Part shown: positions 21,091 to 28,400 of the stretch, piece by piece
Position numbering within the stretch: the stretch's first letter is position 1
Layout of the letters: each line of letters starts with the position of its first letter
NCBI GenBank assembly: GCA_045612885.1
Contig: JAZKZZ010000024.1
Coordinates: forward strand, 1-40,743
Length of the DNA: 40,743 nucleotides
Direction of reading: 5' to 3'
From: RGIG6178 sp045612885
Lineage (GTDB): Bacteria > Bacillota_I > Bacilli_A > RFN20 > DUOF01
Notes under the pieces: model-generated
The model's input: the letters and a program-made list of their open reading frames with translations, nothing else
Databases searched by the model: none
Told to the model about the DNA's origin: nothing
Translations under genes and position numbers: made by a program

Positions 21091-21129
21091 TATTTGTAAT
21101 TTATGTTACTTACAAATAATTATTGTCAT
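21091..21129 (-). promoter_or_regulatory. Candidate clpC promoter with overlapping inverted repeat
   Basis: A perfect nine-base inverted repeat, TATTTGTAA-N10-TTACAAATA (21091-21118), lies directly before the clpC ribosome-binding site. On the minus strand ATGACA (21129-21124) and CATAAA (21105-21100) are 18 bases apart, placing the -10 inside the repeat, as expected for a repressor operator. It is neither CIRCE (TTAGCACTC-N9) nor the CtsR heptad repeat. No T-run follows, so it is not a terminator. Confidence 0.5.
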
Positions 21130-21136
21130 TATTTAA

Positions 21137-21871
21137 TTATTGATACAATTTTCTTGCTACCCCTCTAGTGTCAACTCCTCCTAAACCTACCCCTTTAGAT
21201 ACTGTTTTTTTCAGAGTTGCTTCTATATCTATAAAACTATGAACGTGACTTCTAGCTACACTTATTGCGATATAAACAGGATCTAAAACATTAATATTCT
21301 TTCTTAAAGGTGAACTAGCAAAATTAGCACCACTTTCAATTAAAGCTTCATAATAAGATTGACAAGCACCAGCAAAAATCACTAATGAATCTTTGCTAGG
21401 TTCATATACTCTGGCTTTTTTTACAGTACTAATAAAATATTTACTATTTTCAAAAATTTCTTTCCCATTTTCTAATTTAAAATTATCATGTCCTGTTATT
21501 ACTAAAACATCAGGTTTATGTTTAATTAATAGATTTGTAATATTTTTAGGCATCTCACTTTCATTCATAAAATATCCAACCGCAGGAATATCATATTTTT
21601 TGTAGACACCTAAACACTTTTTCAAGTAATACTCATCTCCATCTAAATGTAGCACACATCCATTAATCAGCTTAGAATTTCTAACTAATTCCAACTCGAA
21701 ATTTTCTTCATCATGCACTTTTGTAGATACTACTAAATCACTTAAATCTGCATCAGCTTTTAATCTGATATTTGCACCCGATAAGTACGCTTTGTTTCCC
21801 TCTAATTTTGTTATTTTAAAGATAATATCATGATTATATTTTTTTCTTGTAACCAAATCCCCAATTTTCAT
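21137..21871 (-). CDS. yabG: YabG-family sporulation protease
   Basis: Homologue of YabG, the cysteine-type protease that in Bacillus and Clostridioides processes spore-coat and cortex-related proteins. The 244-aa protein shows IGDLVTRKKYNHDIIFKI at the N-terminus, VLHLDGDEYYLKKCLGVYKK, VLVITGHD (His128), LVIFAGACQSYYEALIESG (Cys170, the conserved cysteine), ANFASSPLRKNINVLDPVYI and the terminal GLGGVDTRGVARK. It is shorter than Bacillus YabG (about 290 aa), mainly in the variable region after SDLV. It follows rnmV-rsmA exactly as in Bacillus. An in-frame GTG at 21883 exists, but ATG 21871 matches the family start and has GAGGTG nine bases upstream. That GAGGTG is partly buried in a hairpin, which could restrict expression. 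Confidence 0.92.
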   Translation of the reverse strand: MKIGDLVTRKKYNHDIIFKITKLEGNKAYLSGANIRLKADADLSDLVVSTKVHDEENFELELVRNSKLINGCVLHLDGDEYYLKKCLGVYKKYDIPAVGYFMNESEMPKNITNLLIKHKPDVLVITGHDNFKLENGKEIFENSKYFISTVKKARVYEPSKDSLVIFAGACQSYYEALIESGANFASSPLRKNINVLDPVYIAISVARSHVHSFIDIEATLKKTVSKGVGLGGVDTRGVARKLYQ

Positions 21872-21902
21872 AAATAAAAACACCTCATATTAAGATATGA
21901 GG
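21871..21902 (-). terminator. Hairpin after rsmA whose 3' arm contains the yabG ribosome-binding site
   Basis: On the minus strand CCTCATAT-CTTA-ATATGAGG forms a perfect eight-pair stem with a four-base loop, followed by TGTTTTTATTT and the yabG ATG. It resembles a terminator for the rsmA operon. The GAGG of the 3' arm is also part of the yabG Shine-Dalgarno sequence GAGGTG. A TATAAT lies just upstream (21909-21904). Confidence 0.7.
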
Positions 21903-21920
21903 CATTATATTTTTTTGCTA

Positions 21921-22745
21921 TTATTTTAATTCTTCGATTATTTTTTTAAATTCACTTATCGTCAATTCTTCGATTCGAACAGTGTTTTTTATATTTAATT
22001 TACTAAGTGTTTGTTCTACGATTTCTTTAGTGAAAGGAAGAGTGTTAGTTATACTTTTTCTTCTGTTTTTTAGACATTCTTTTAAATTCAAGAAAAACGC
22101 ATCATCTAACTTATATAAATCTTTATTTAAATTTAACTCTAAAACAATAGAATCAACATTAGGTCTTGGTTCAAAATCATTTTTGCTAACATAAGTAACT
22201 ATACTTGTAGAGGAATAATTATCTATTAAAACTTTAAGATAACTTTCTATTTTATCTTCTTTTTTTATTAATTTTTTACCTACCTCTTTTTGCATCATAA
22301 CAACCATTTTACTAATTTTATTATTTCTCATAGAAATAATTTTTTCTAAAATATCTGAAGTAATATAGTATGGTAAATTAGAAACAATAATAACCTCTTT
22401 ATATTCTTTATTTTCTTTTATTAAGTTATTTAAATCCACTTTCAAGAAGTCTTCATTTATTATTTCTAAATTATCTTTATTCAAGTTTTGTTTTAAAACA
22501 TTAACCATATTTTTATCTATTTCTATAGCGATAACTTTATTAGAAACATTCAATAATTCTTGTGTTAAAGCTCCTAATCCAGGACCAATTTCAATAACTA
22601 GAGAATCATTTTTTATATCTAAACTAGAAACCATTTTCTTTATTATTTCATGATTAATAAGAAAATTTTGACCATAGCCTTTTTTAGCGATTAAATTATT
22701 TTCTTTTAATATTCTAAATGTTTCTTTTTTGCTTGCTATTATCAT
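21921..22745 (-). CDS. rsmA: 16S rRNA dimethyladenosine transferase RsmA (KsgA)
   Basis: SAM-dependent methyltransferase that dimethylates two adjacent adenines in the 3' terminal helix of 16S rRNA during small-subunit maturation. The 274-aa length is typical. It begins with KKGYGQNFLINHEII, has the SAM motif VIEIGPGLGALTQELL, an acidic EIDKNM after the second strand, the catalytic NLPYYITSDIL motif, and a C-terminal helical domain with LKNRRKSITNTLP. The ATG lies 32 bases inside the end of rnmV, with GAGGAAG upstream, so the two are coupled. This tatD-rnmV-rsmA-yabG order is conserved in Bacilli. Confidence 0.97.
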   Translation of the reverse strand: MIIASKKETFRILKENNLIAKKGYGQNFLINHEIIKKMVSSLDIKNDSLVIEIGPGLGALTQELLNVSNKVIAIEIDKNMVNVLKQNLNKDNLEIINEDFLKVDLNNLIKENKEYKEVIIVSNLPYYITSDILEKIISMRNNKISKMVVMMQKEVGKKLIKKEDKIESYLKVLIDNYSSTSIVTYVSKNDFEPRPNVDSIVLELNLNKDLYKLDDAFFLNLKECLKNRRKSITNTLPFTKEIVEQTLSKLNIKNTVRIEELTISEFKKIIEELK

Positions 22746-23271
22746 TATTAATCACTTCCTCTAACTCTTTTATATCTATATTAAACATATTTATTCTCTT
22801 ATAAAAAGATTTGCCATTACACCATCCAATATGATAATAATTAGCAACTTTATCTCTTTTAATTTTTGATTCTTTACTACCTATTAAACCTAATTTTAAT
22901 AAGTCACTATAACTTATTGTTTCTTTATCATTTTCTTTGAAAGTAATCACATTTTCTAACGCTTCTAAAACATCTTCTTTTTTAGTCTCTGCCACTCCTA
23001 CTTTATTTCCTTTTATAGCTTTTTTCTTTTCGATAAAAGCATGCTTACATTCACCTATATATTCAATAATTTTATTTCTAATTTTTATTCCTGGATAATC
23101 AGGATCAGTTAAAATTATTACCCCTCTTTTTTTATTTGCTTCCTTTATGTATTCTAGTGTTTCTTTACTTATTTCACTACCATTTGTAATAATAATATCA
23201 GCGTCTAGAAAACTCTTTAAAAAGGTATAGTCACTTTTACCTTCTACTACAATAACTTCTTTAATTTTCAT
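22714..23271 (-). CDS. rnmV: Ribonuclease M5
   Basis: Endonuclease that trims 5S rRNA precursor to its mature ends. The 185-aa protein is an N-terminal Toprim domain with the catalytic Glu in VIVVEGKSD and the metal-binding DxD in LTDPDYPGIKIRN, followed by the M5-specific FIEKKKAI and GVAETKKEDVLEALEN segments and a small C-terminal domain. It starts 11 bases inside the end of tatD and overlaps rsmA by 32 bases, forming a tightly packed RNA-maturation block. Confidence 0.96.
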   Translation of the reverse strand: MKIKEVIVVEGKSDYTFLKSFLDADIIITNGSEISKETLEYIKEANKKRGVIILTDPDYPGIKIRNKIIEYIGECKHAFIEKKKAIKGNKVGVAETKKEDVLEALENVITFKENDKETISYSDLLKLGLIGSKESKIKRDKVANYYHIGWCNGKSFYKRINMFNIDIKELEEVINNDNSKQKRNI

Positions 23272-24031
23272 AACTTACTCCTAATAATTCACAAGCGTTT
23301 ATAAAAGTTTGTTTTTCTATCTCTTTTACATTTATATTTTTTAATATTGCAATCTCTTTTGCTACATATTCTACATATCGAGGTTCGTTCCTTTTTCCTC
23401 TAAATGGAGTAGGGGTTAAATATGGTGCATCAGTTTCTAAAACTATATGCTTTAAATTTATATTTTCTACTACTCTTTTTAATTCTTTTGCATTCTTGTA
23501 AGTTACAACTCCACCTATTCCTAAAGATAGTCCTAATTTTATAAATTCATGTGCCATTTCTAATGAATATGCATAGCAATGCATAATACCTTTATTAAAA
23601 CAATTTTGATATTCTTTTAGGATAGTATAAGTGTCATTACAAGCATCTCGAGAATGAATCGAAATAGGCAAATTATATTTTTTTGCTAATTCTAATTGTT
23701 TGATAAATAAATCTTTTTGATTTTCTTTATTTATATCATCATAATGATAATCTAATCCTATTTCTCCAATAGCAACCACTTTATCTGTAATTAAAATTTC
23801 TAATTGTTTTAAATCTTTTTTATAATCTTTATTAGCTTCGCTAGGATGTATCCCGATTGCAGCATAAATAAATGAATACTTTTTAGCTAAATCTATTGCT
23901 CTTTTACTACTTTCTAAATCATATCCTACCACCAACATTTTGTTAACATTGTTATTTTTTGCATCGTTGATTACTGTTGTAAAATCATCATAAATAGGAT
24001 CGTTTAAATGAACATGTGTATCAAATAACAT
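23261..24031 (-). CDS. tatD: TatD-family metal-dependent DNase
   Basis: Amidohydrolase-fold nuclease, 256 aa. Metal ligands are visible in order: FDTHVHL (HxH), GEIGLDYHY (Glu), SIHSRDA (His), GIMHCY (His) and LETDAPYLTP (Asp). In Bacillus this gene is yabD, just before rnmV, as here. The frame is open back to a TTG at 24055, but ATG 24031 puts the family-typical MLFDTHVH at the N-terminus and has GTAGGAAA upstream, so I prefer it. That also leaves a short gap after mnmE instead of an overlap. Members have been described as 3'-5' exonucleases or deoxyribonucleases; the substrate here is not determinable. Confidence 0.95.
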   Translation of the reverse strand: MLFDTHVHLNDPIYDDFTTVINDAKNNNVNKMLVVGYDLESSKRAIDLAKKYSFIYAAIGIHPSEANKDYKKDLKQLEILITDKVVAIGEIGLDYHYDDINKENQKDLFIKQLELAKKYNLPISIHSRDACNDTYTILKEYQNCFNKGIMHCYAYSLEMAHEFIKLGLSLGIGGVVTYKNAKELKRVVENINLKHIVLETDAPYLTPTPFRGKRNEPRYVEYVAKEIAILKNINVKEIEKQTFINACELLGVSYEN

Positions 24032-24039
24032 ACTATTTC

Positions 24040-25371
24040 CTACTTTCCTAGACAAAATCTTGAAAAGATTTCATCTACCATATCCAATCTGGACTTGTGA
24101 CCTAATATGTCTCTTATATTTTCTAAAGCTTGAGTTAATTCTGTGGTTAATAAATCAATAGGAACAAACTCTAATTCTTTCAAAACATTTTCTAGATGAA
24201 GAACACTATTTTCCAATAATCCAATATGCCTAATATTTGATAACATTGGTTTATTACTGTACTCTTTTATATTAAACCCAACAGAGTTTATAATTTCCTT
24301 TTTTAAAATTTCAATATCATTGTGTTTTGCACTAATTTCTATTGTGTTAAAATCAAAATCTTTTTCTTTAATTTCCTTTTTATTCGCTACTATAATTCTT
24401 TTATTATCTTTGGTCATTTCTAGTAATTTATAATCCTCATCCTCTAGTTTTCTAGAAGCATCTAAAACAATAATAATTAAATCTGCTTTATCTATTAAAT
24501 CTAATGATTTTTCTATACCAATTTTTTCTACTTTATTTTCAGTTTTTCTAATTCCTGCAGTATCAAGTAAATTAATCTTTAATCCATTTAAAGTTATTTG
24601 CCCCTCTACTATATCTCTAGTTGTTCCTTCTATATCTGTAACAATTGCTTTTTCTTCATTTAAAAGGGCATTTAAAATACTAGATTTACCAACATTCGGT
24701 TTACCTAATATTGCTATATTTAATCCATCTTTTATTCTTTTTCCAACATTAGAATCTTTTATTAAACCTCTTATCATATTTGATATATTATTAATAGAAT
24801 TAGTAACATATTCCTTTGTAGCAACTTCTGCTTCATCATATTCTGGATAATCTATATTAACCTCAATATTTGATAATAATTCTAAAAATTCATATTCTAT
24901 ATTTTCTATTAATTTAGATGTATTTCCTATTAAACCATTTAATGCTAATTTTGCTTCTAATTCACTCTCTGCTCTAATCATATCATTGATAGATTCCGCT
25001 TGTAATAAATCCATTTTATTATTTAAAAATGCTCTTTTTGAAAACTCTCCTCTTTTAGCTAACTTAGCACCTTTTTTAACACATAATTCTATGATACGTT
25101 TAACAATAAACATACCCCCATGGCAATTTATTTCAAAAGAATCTTCTCCAGTGAATGATTTAGGTGCAATAAAAGTAGAAATAATTACTTCATCTATTAC
25201 TTCTTGATTATCTTTTATTTTACCATAATAAGTTTTGTTTCCTTTATATTCTTTCTTATTAGAAAATATTTCTTTTAATAAATCTAAACAATTTTCTCCA
25301 CTTACTCTAATTACTGCGATAGCACTTTCCATCGGAGGAGTAGCTAACGCTACAATTACATCTTTATACAC
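24040..25371 (-). CDS. mnmE: tRNA modification GTPase MnmE
   Basis: Potassium-activated GTPase that, with MnmG, adds the aminomethyl-type group at U34 of certain tRNAs. The 443-aa protein has the N-terminal folate-binding domain (IAVIRVSGENCLDLL), a helical domain, an inserted Ras-like G domain (G1 GKPNVGKSS near residue 227, EGTTRD, DTAGIRKT, VANKKE), and the C-terminal FSRFCLGK that carries the invariant cysteine. I chose the GTG at 25371, six bases after AAGGTG, rather than the GTG at 25380, for spacing. The usual partner mnmG does not follow; tatD does. Confidence 0.95.
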   Translation of the reverse strand: MYKDVIVALATPPMESAIAVIRVSGENCLDLLKEIFSNKKEYKGNKTYYGKIKDNQEVIDEVIISTFIAPKSFTGEDSFEINCHGGMFIVKRIIELCVKKGAKLAKRGEFSKRAFLNNKMDLLQAESINDMIRAESELEAKLALNGLIGNTSKLIENIEYEFLELLSNIEVNIDYPEYDEAEVATKEYVTNSINNISNMIRGLIKDSNVGKRIKDGLNIAILGKPNVGKSSILNALLNEEKAIVTDIEGTTRDIVEGQITLNGLKINLLDTAGIRKTENKVEKIGIEKSLDLIDKADLIIIVLDASRKLEDEDYKLLEMTKDNKRIIVANKKEIKEKDFDFNTIEISAKHNDIEILKKEIINSVGFNIKEYSNKPMLSNIRHIGLLENSVLHLENVLKELEFVPIDLLTTELTQALENIRDILGHKSRLDMVDEIFSRFCLGK

Positions 25372-25390
25372 ATAAATCACCTTCGTAAAA

Positions 25391-25419
25391 ATTATACAAA
25401 AAAAGAGTGTTTTTTTACA
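25391..25419 (-). promoter_or_regulatory. Candidate mnmE promoter overlapping the jag terminator
   Basis: TATAAT at 25396-25391 on the minus strand lies immediately after the T-run of the jag terminator, with a weak TGTAAA 17 bases upstream in the hairpin loop. A perfect -10 and poor -35 make this a tentative call. Confidence 0.4.
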
Positions 25420-25428
25420 CTCTTTTTT
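25398..25428 (-). terminator. Rho-independent terminator after jag
   Basis: AAAAAAGAGTGT, a short A-rich loop, and ACACTCTTTTTTT form a long stem with T-run just past the jag stop. The A/T symmetry could make it work on either strand. Confidence 0.85.
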
Positions 25429-25442
25429 AATATTTATTAATT

Positions 25443-26033
25443 CTATTCTTCTACGTAGTAGATACTTAACTTTCTATCTTTTCCTTGTCCTTGACTTTCA
25501 GTTTTAATATTATGATACCCTGCTAAAGCACCATGAATAATTCTTCTTTCATCACTAGGCATAGGATTTAAAGTGATAGTAGTTTTTGTTGTTTGAACTT
25601 CTTTAGCGTATCTTCTAGCCATTTGGATTAATTTTTCATATTTTTCTTCTTTATAATCACCAATGTCTAAAAGGATTTTGTAGTGTTTTCCGAATCTTTG
25701 ATGAATAGCCACGCGAACAAGTTCATTTAATGCTTGTAGTGTTCTTCCACCTTTACCAATTAAAACACCATCTCTATCAGTTTCAATGTTAATATTAATA
25801 ACTTCTTTTTCATGTTTTCCGTTTAAAGTAGGATTTAATCCCATATTAGTTAATACTGTATTCAAATATTCTTTCACAAAATCAATAACATCAGCAACAA
25901 AATATGCTTCTATCTCACAATTATCTTCGCTTTTTGAAATTATTCTATATTGTAAATATTCAATATCAACATTTTCTCCATCAGCAGCATGATCTAATGC
26001 TTCTTCTAAATTTTTTCCACTATATAAATTCAT
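25443..26033 (-). CDS. jag: RNA-binding protein Jag/KhpB
   Basis: Cytoplasmic RNA-binding protein encoded next to yidC in most Firmicutes; in streptococci and lactobacilli KhpB works with KhpA in division and envelope control. The 196-aa protein has a short Jag-N-like start (LYSGKNLEEALDHA), a KH domain with GVLIGKGGRTLQALNELVRVA, and an R3H domain ending in MPSDERRIIHGALAGYHNIKTES. It is 20 bases downstream of yidC, and a terminator follows, so rnpA-yidC-jag looks like one operon. Confidence 0.94.
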   Translation of the reverse strand: MNLYSGKNLEEALDHAADGENVDIEYLQYRIISKSEDNCEIEAYFVADVIDFVKEYLNTVLTNMGLNPTLNGKHEKEVININIETDRDGVLIGKGGRTLQALNELVRVAIHQRFGKHYKILLDIGDYKEEKYEKLIQMARRYAKEVQTTKTTITLNPMPSDERRIIHGALAGYHNIKTESQGQGKDRKLSIYYVEE

Positions 26034-26052
26034 AATTAAACACCTCTATCTA

Positions 26053-27375
26053 CTATCTTACTACTTTTACTCTTTTTTTTCTATCTGCAAATGATTTTAA
26101 TTTTTTATTAACAAATTCAGTACTAAACACTATTGTTTGTAATATAGAGAATACTGAACCTAAAAACCAATAAATAATTAAAGCAGCTGGCAATACAAAT
26201 CCACTTGTAACAATTAATACTATCATAAATATCATCATCTTATTCATTGAGCTATCTGTTCCGTTACTTTTAGCTTTTTGATAATGTGGATTTTTCTTCT
26301 TTTCTTTCCAATTTCTTAGCCAAACAGATATTTTCATCGTAAATATTTGACCAACAATCATCAAAACGAATAAAAGGATTGCAGCAATATTTCCACTGAA
26401 TATTTGAGTATTAATTTTTTCTCCTAACTCCATTCCAAGTAAAGTACCTTTTCTAATAGCTAAAGTTTGATTCATCGCAGCCCAAACAGCTATAAATATA
26501 GGGAATGAAATGAAATTTGTTAACAAACTAATGAAAGGATTAATATTATTCTTTTTATATATATCCATCATCTTCATTGAAAGTGCTTGTTTCTCATTTT
26601 GAGTTAAATTAGGATCTTTCATCCTCTCGTTTAATTTTAATAATTCAGGTTGAATTTCTGTCATTTTTATAGTACTTATTTGTCCTTTAAAATTCACTAT
26701 TAACATAAACACTCTTATAATAAGAACAATTATTACAATAGCAAATAAAGCTGCAAAACCATTACCTCCAAATGAGTTAGTTGTCTTTGTTAATAGCCAC
26801 GAAAGAGGATATACAATTAAACCTTCTAATAAACCTGTCTTCCACGCATCTCCCCATGTCTTAGCTTCAAGTGTTGCTCCAGTTTGAGGGTCAACATCAT
26901 CTTCTATAACTAAACAAGCTTTAGGATGACTAGCATAAATTTCTTCGATTTTTTCATCAACGAATTTTTCAAAACTTTCAGATCTAGTTTTTATATATCC
27001 CTTATCACCAGGTGATAACTCTTCTAATTCATTTAACCATAGGTTATTGTTTTTAGTTCTAATATCAGCTTTAGCGCTATTAATTTGCTCTGTAGTACAC
27101 GTTCCTGATTTTCCACATTCTGTATCCAAATACATTTCTTCCACTTTAGCATTTGCATAAGCTGTGTATTCTTCAGATTCGATATTCATACTAAGCGCTG
27201 CTGTATTTCTCCATTTTTCAATATTTGTCTTTTCTATGTGTTGTTTAATGTTATTTATATCTTGTTCACTACACATAGAACTAGTACAAGAACAACCACA
27301 GCCTGTAGCGGTTATAATTGTGAAGAGCCCAATACACAAAAACATCAATAATTTATTTTTTTTAGTTTTTTTCAT
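26053..27375 (-). CDS. yidC: Membrane protein insertase YidC with a duplicated extracytoplasmic cysteine module
   Basis: Inserts and folds membrane proteins with or without SecYEG. The 440-aa protein is far longer than usual Gram-positive YidC/SpoIIIJ (about 255-290). A lipoprotein-type signal ends at TATGC (Cys26), with further Cys at 28, 30 and 35. Residues 35-154 form an added extracytoplasmic region of two tandem repeats, each running from Cys through EQxIN, a conserved Trp and K[VI]EE[MI]Y to another Cys (35-87 and 93-154). The conserved five-TM YidC core follows from about 176, with the functional Arg in the first core helix (VLIIRVFMLI), the hairpin KMTEIQPELLKLNERMKD, and NPFISLLTNFISFPIFIAVW. 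A basic tail (KKRVKVVR) could contact ribosomes. Its ATG overlaps rnpA by 14 bases. Confidence 0.95.
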   Translation of the reverse strand: MKKTKKNKLLMFLCIGLFTIITATGCGCSCTSSMCSEQDINNIKQHIEKTNIEKWRNTAALSMNIESEEYTAYANAKVEEMYLDTECGKSGTCTTEQINSAKADIRTKNNNLWLNELEELSPGDKGYIKTRSESFEKFVDEKIEEIYASHPKACLVIEDDVDPQTGATLEAKTWGDAWKTGLLEGLIVYPLSWLLTKTTNSFGGNGFAALFAIVIIVLIIRVFMLIVNFKGQISTIKMTEIQPELLKLNERMKDPNLTQNEKQALSMKMMDIYKKNNINPFISLLTNFISFPIFIAVWAAMNQTLAIRKGTLLGMELGEKINTQIFSGNIAAILLFVLMIVGQIFTMKISVWLRNWKEKKKNPHYQKAKSNGTDSSMNKMMIFMIVLIVTSGFVLPAALIIYWFLGSVFSILQTIVFSTEFVNKKLKSFADRKKRVKVVR

Positions 27376-27715
27376 TTTCTTTTTTTCCTTTCTTTAAAAT
27401 TTTATTCACACACATTGTCAACTCTTTAAAGTTTTCAATATATGTTTTATCTAAATATTTTTTTCTTGCTATAACCACGATATCATAAGAATCATTTTTT
27501 GAAACACACTGATTTAACATACTAACTATTTGTCTTTTCACTTTATGTCTAACTACTGAGTTTCCTATTTTAGAACTCACACTAACCCCTATCCTACAAA
27601 CCCCTAAATCATTAGGTTTGTGGTAAATTGTCATGTTTTCACGTGAAACATATTTATGAAAGTCCAGAACTTTTTTAAAATCTTCATTCTTACGTAATCT
27701 ATTTTCTTTTTTCAT
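27362..27715 (-). CDS. rnpA: Ribonuclease P protein component
   Basis: Protein cofactor of RNase P that helps process tRNA 5' leaders. At 117 aa it has the normal size, with an N-terminal LRKNEDFKKVL helix and the RNR signature region GVSVSSKIGNSVVRHKVKRQI that contacts the RNA subunit. AAGGTG five bases before the ATG supports the start. It lies between rpmH and yidC, the near-universal bacterial order. A terminator separates it from rpmH, so it probably has a promoter in the AT-rich 27716-27781 gap, though I cannot place it confidently. Confidence 0.96.
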   Translation of the reverse strand: MKKENRLRKNEDFKKVLDFHKYVSRENMTIYHKPNDLGVCRIGVSVSSKIGNSVVRHKVKRQIVSMLNQCVSKNDSYDIVVIARKKYLDKTYIENFKELTMCVNKILKKGKKENEKN

Positions 27716-27781
27716 ACTTTCACCTTATTAATATAAATGTATAATAAATGTATAAAATTATCTAAATACATATTTGCTATA

Positions 27782-27816
27782 TAAAAATAGGCTGTTAGCT
27801 TATTTTACTAACAGCC
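27782..27816 (-). terminator. Rho-independent terminator after rpmH
   Basis: GGCTGTTAG and CTAACAGCC form a perfect nine-pair stem around a nine-base loop, followed on the minus strand by TATTTTTAT. Confidence 0.85.
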
Positions 27817-27825
27817 CACGAATAA

Positions 27826-27960
27826 TTAAGCAGATAGTACTTGTCTACCTTTGCTTCTTCTTCTAGCAAGAACTTTACGTCCATTCTTAGTTGCCATTCT
27901 AGCTCTAAAACCGTGAACTGCGGCGTGTTTTCTCTTACTTGGTTGATATGTTCTTTTCAT
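27826..27960 (-). CDS. rpmH: 50S ribosomal protein L34
   Basis: 44-aa structural protein of the large subunit. The reading MKRTYQPSKRKHAAVHGFRA, followed by RMATKNGRKVLARRRSKGR and QVLSA, is textbook L34. GGAGGTG lies six bases before the ATG. It marks the boundary of the left arm: rpmH and dnaA diverge across the upstream half of the replication origin. Confidence 0.98.
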   Translation of the reverse strand: MKRTYQPSKRKHAAVHGFRARMATKNGRKVLARRRSKGRQVLSA

Positions 27961-28166
27961 TCTGACACCTCCATTAATAATTACATAGCGATAAAATTAT
28001 AATTTATATGCACTCAGATGTCAACCAATATTGTTTTTTATTTATTATAAATATATTAAATATACATATCATATAATTAACAATTGTTTTACACATGTTT
28101 ATAAGTTGTTTATTTAAATGTTATAAAACCTTGTTTTTGTTAATCTACAATTGCGTTTTAAACGAT

Positions 28167-28334
28167 TGTGGAAAAGGATATATTGTTAATAAAATTGTTA
28201 TAAATTTACAACATATTTGTACACAGTGGAAAGATGTTTTTTAACAGTGTTTTTTTATCAACAAATAAGTTGTGGAAAACTCGTATTTTGTAATACTGAT
28301 ATAATAAATCTTATGTGGAAAAACCTGTGGAAAG
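28167..28334. other. oriC upstream region with DnaA boxes (rpmH-dnaA gap, 27961-28400)
   Basis: This 440-base AT-rich gap between divergent rpmH and dnaA holds the first half of a bipartite origin. DnaA-box-like nonamers TGTGGAAAA occur at 28167-28175, 28271-28279 and 28314-28322, with TGTGGAAAG at 28326-28334 and a weaker AGTGGAAAG near 28225. All point the same way. No other gene is visible in the gap. Confidence 0.8.
28297..28305 (+). promoter_or_regulatory. Extended -10 promoter of dnaA flanked by DnaA boxes
   Basis: TGATATAAT is a perfect extended -10 (TG, one base, TATAAT) with no clear -35. One DnaA box sits at the -35 position (28271-28279) and two lie just downstream (28314, 28326), as expected for autorepression by DnaA. 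Confidence 0.6.
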
Positions 28335-28400
28335 CAAAAATTATGTTTTTTTAGTAATATAATATGTTATATTATTCACGAAAAGGGGAGAAAGAATAAA

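Noticed and set aside
21091..21118. CIRCE or CtsR operator upstream of clpC
   Set aside because: The half-sites do not match TTAGCACTC/GAGTGCTAA or the GGTCAAA heptads, so only an unassigned inverted repeat is reported.
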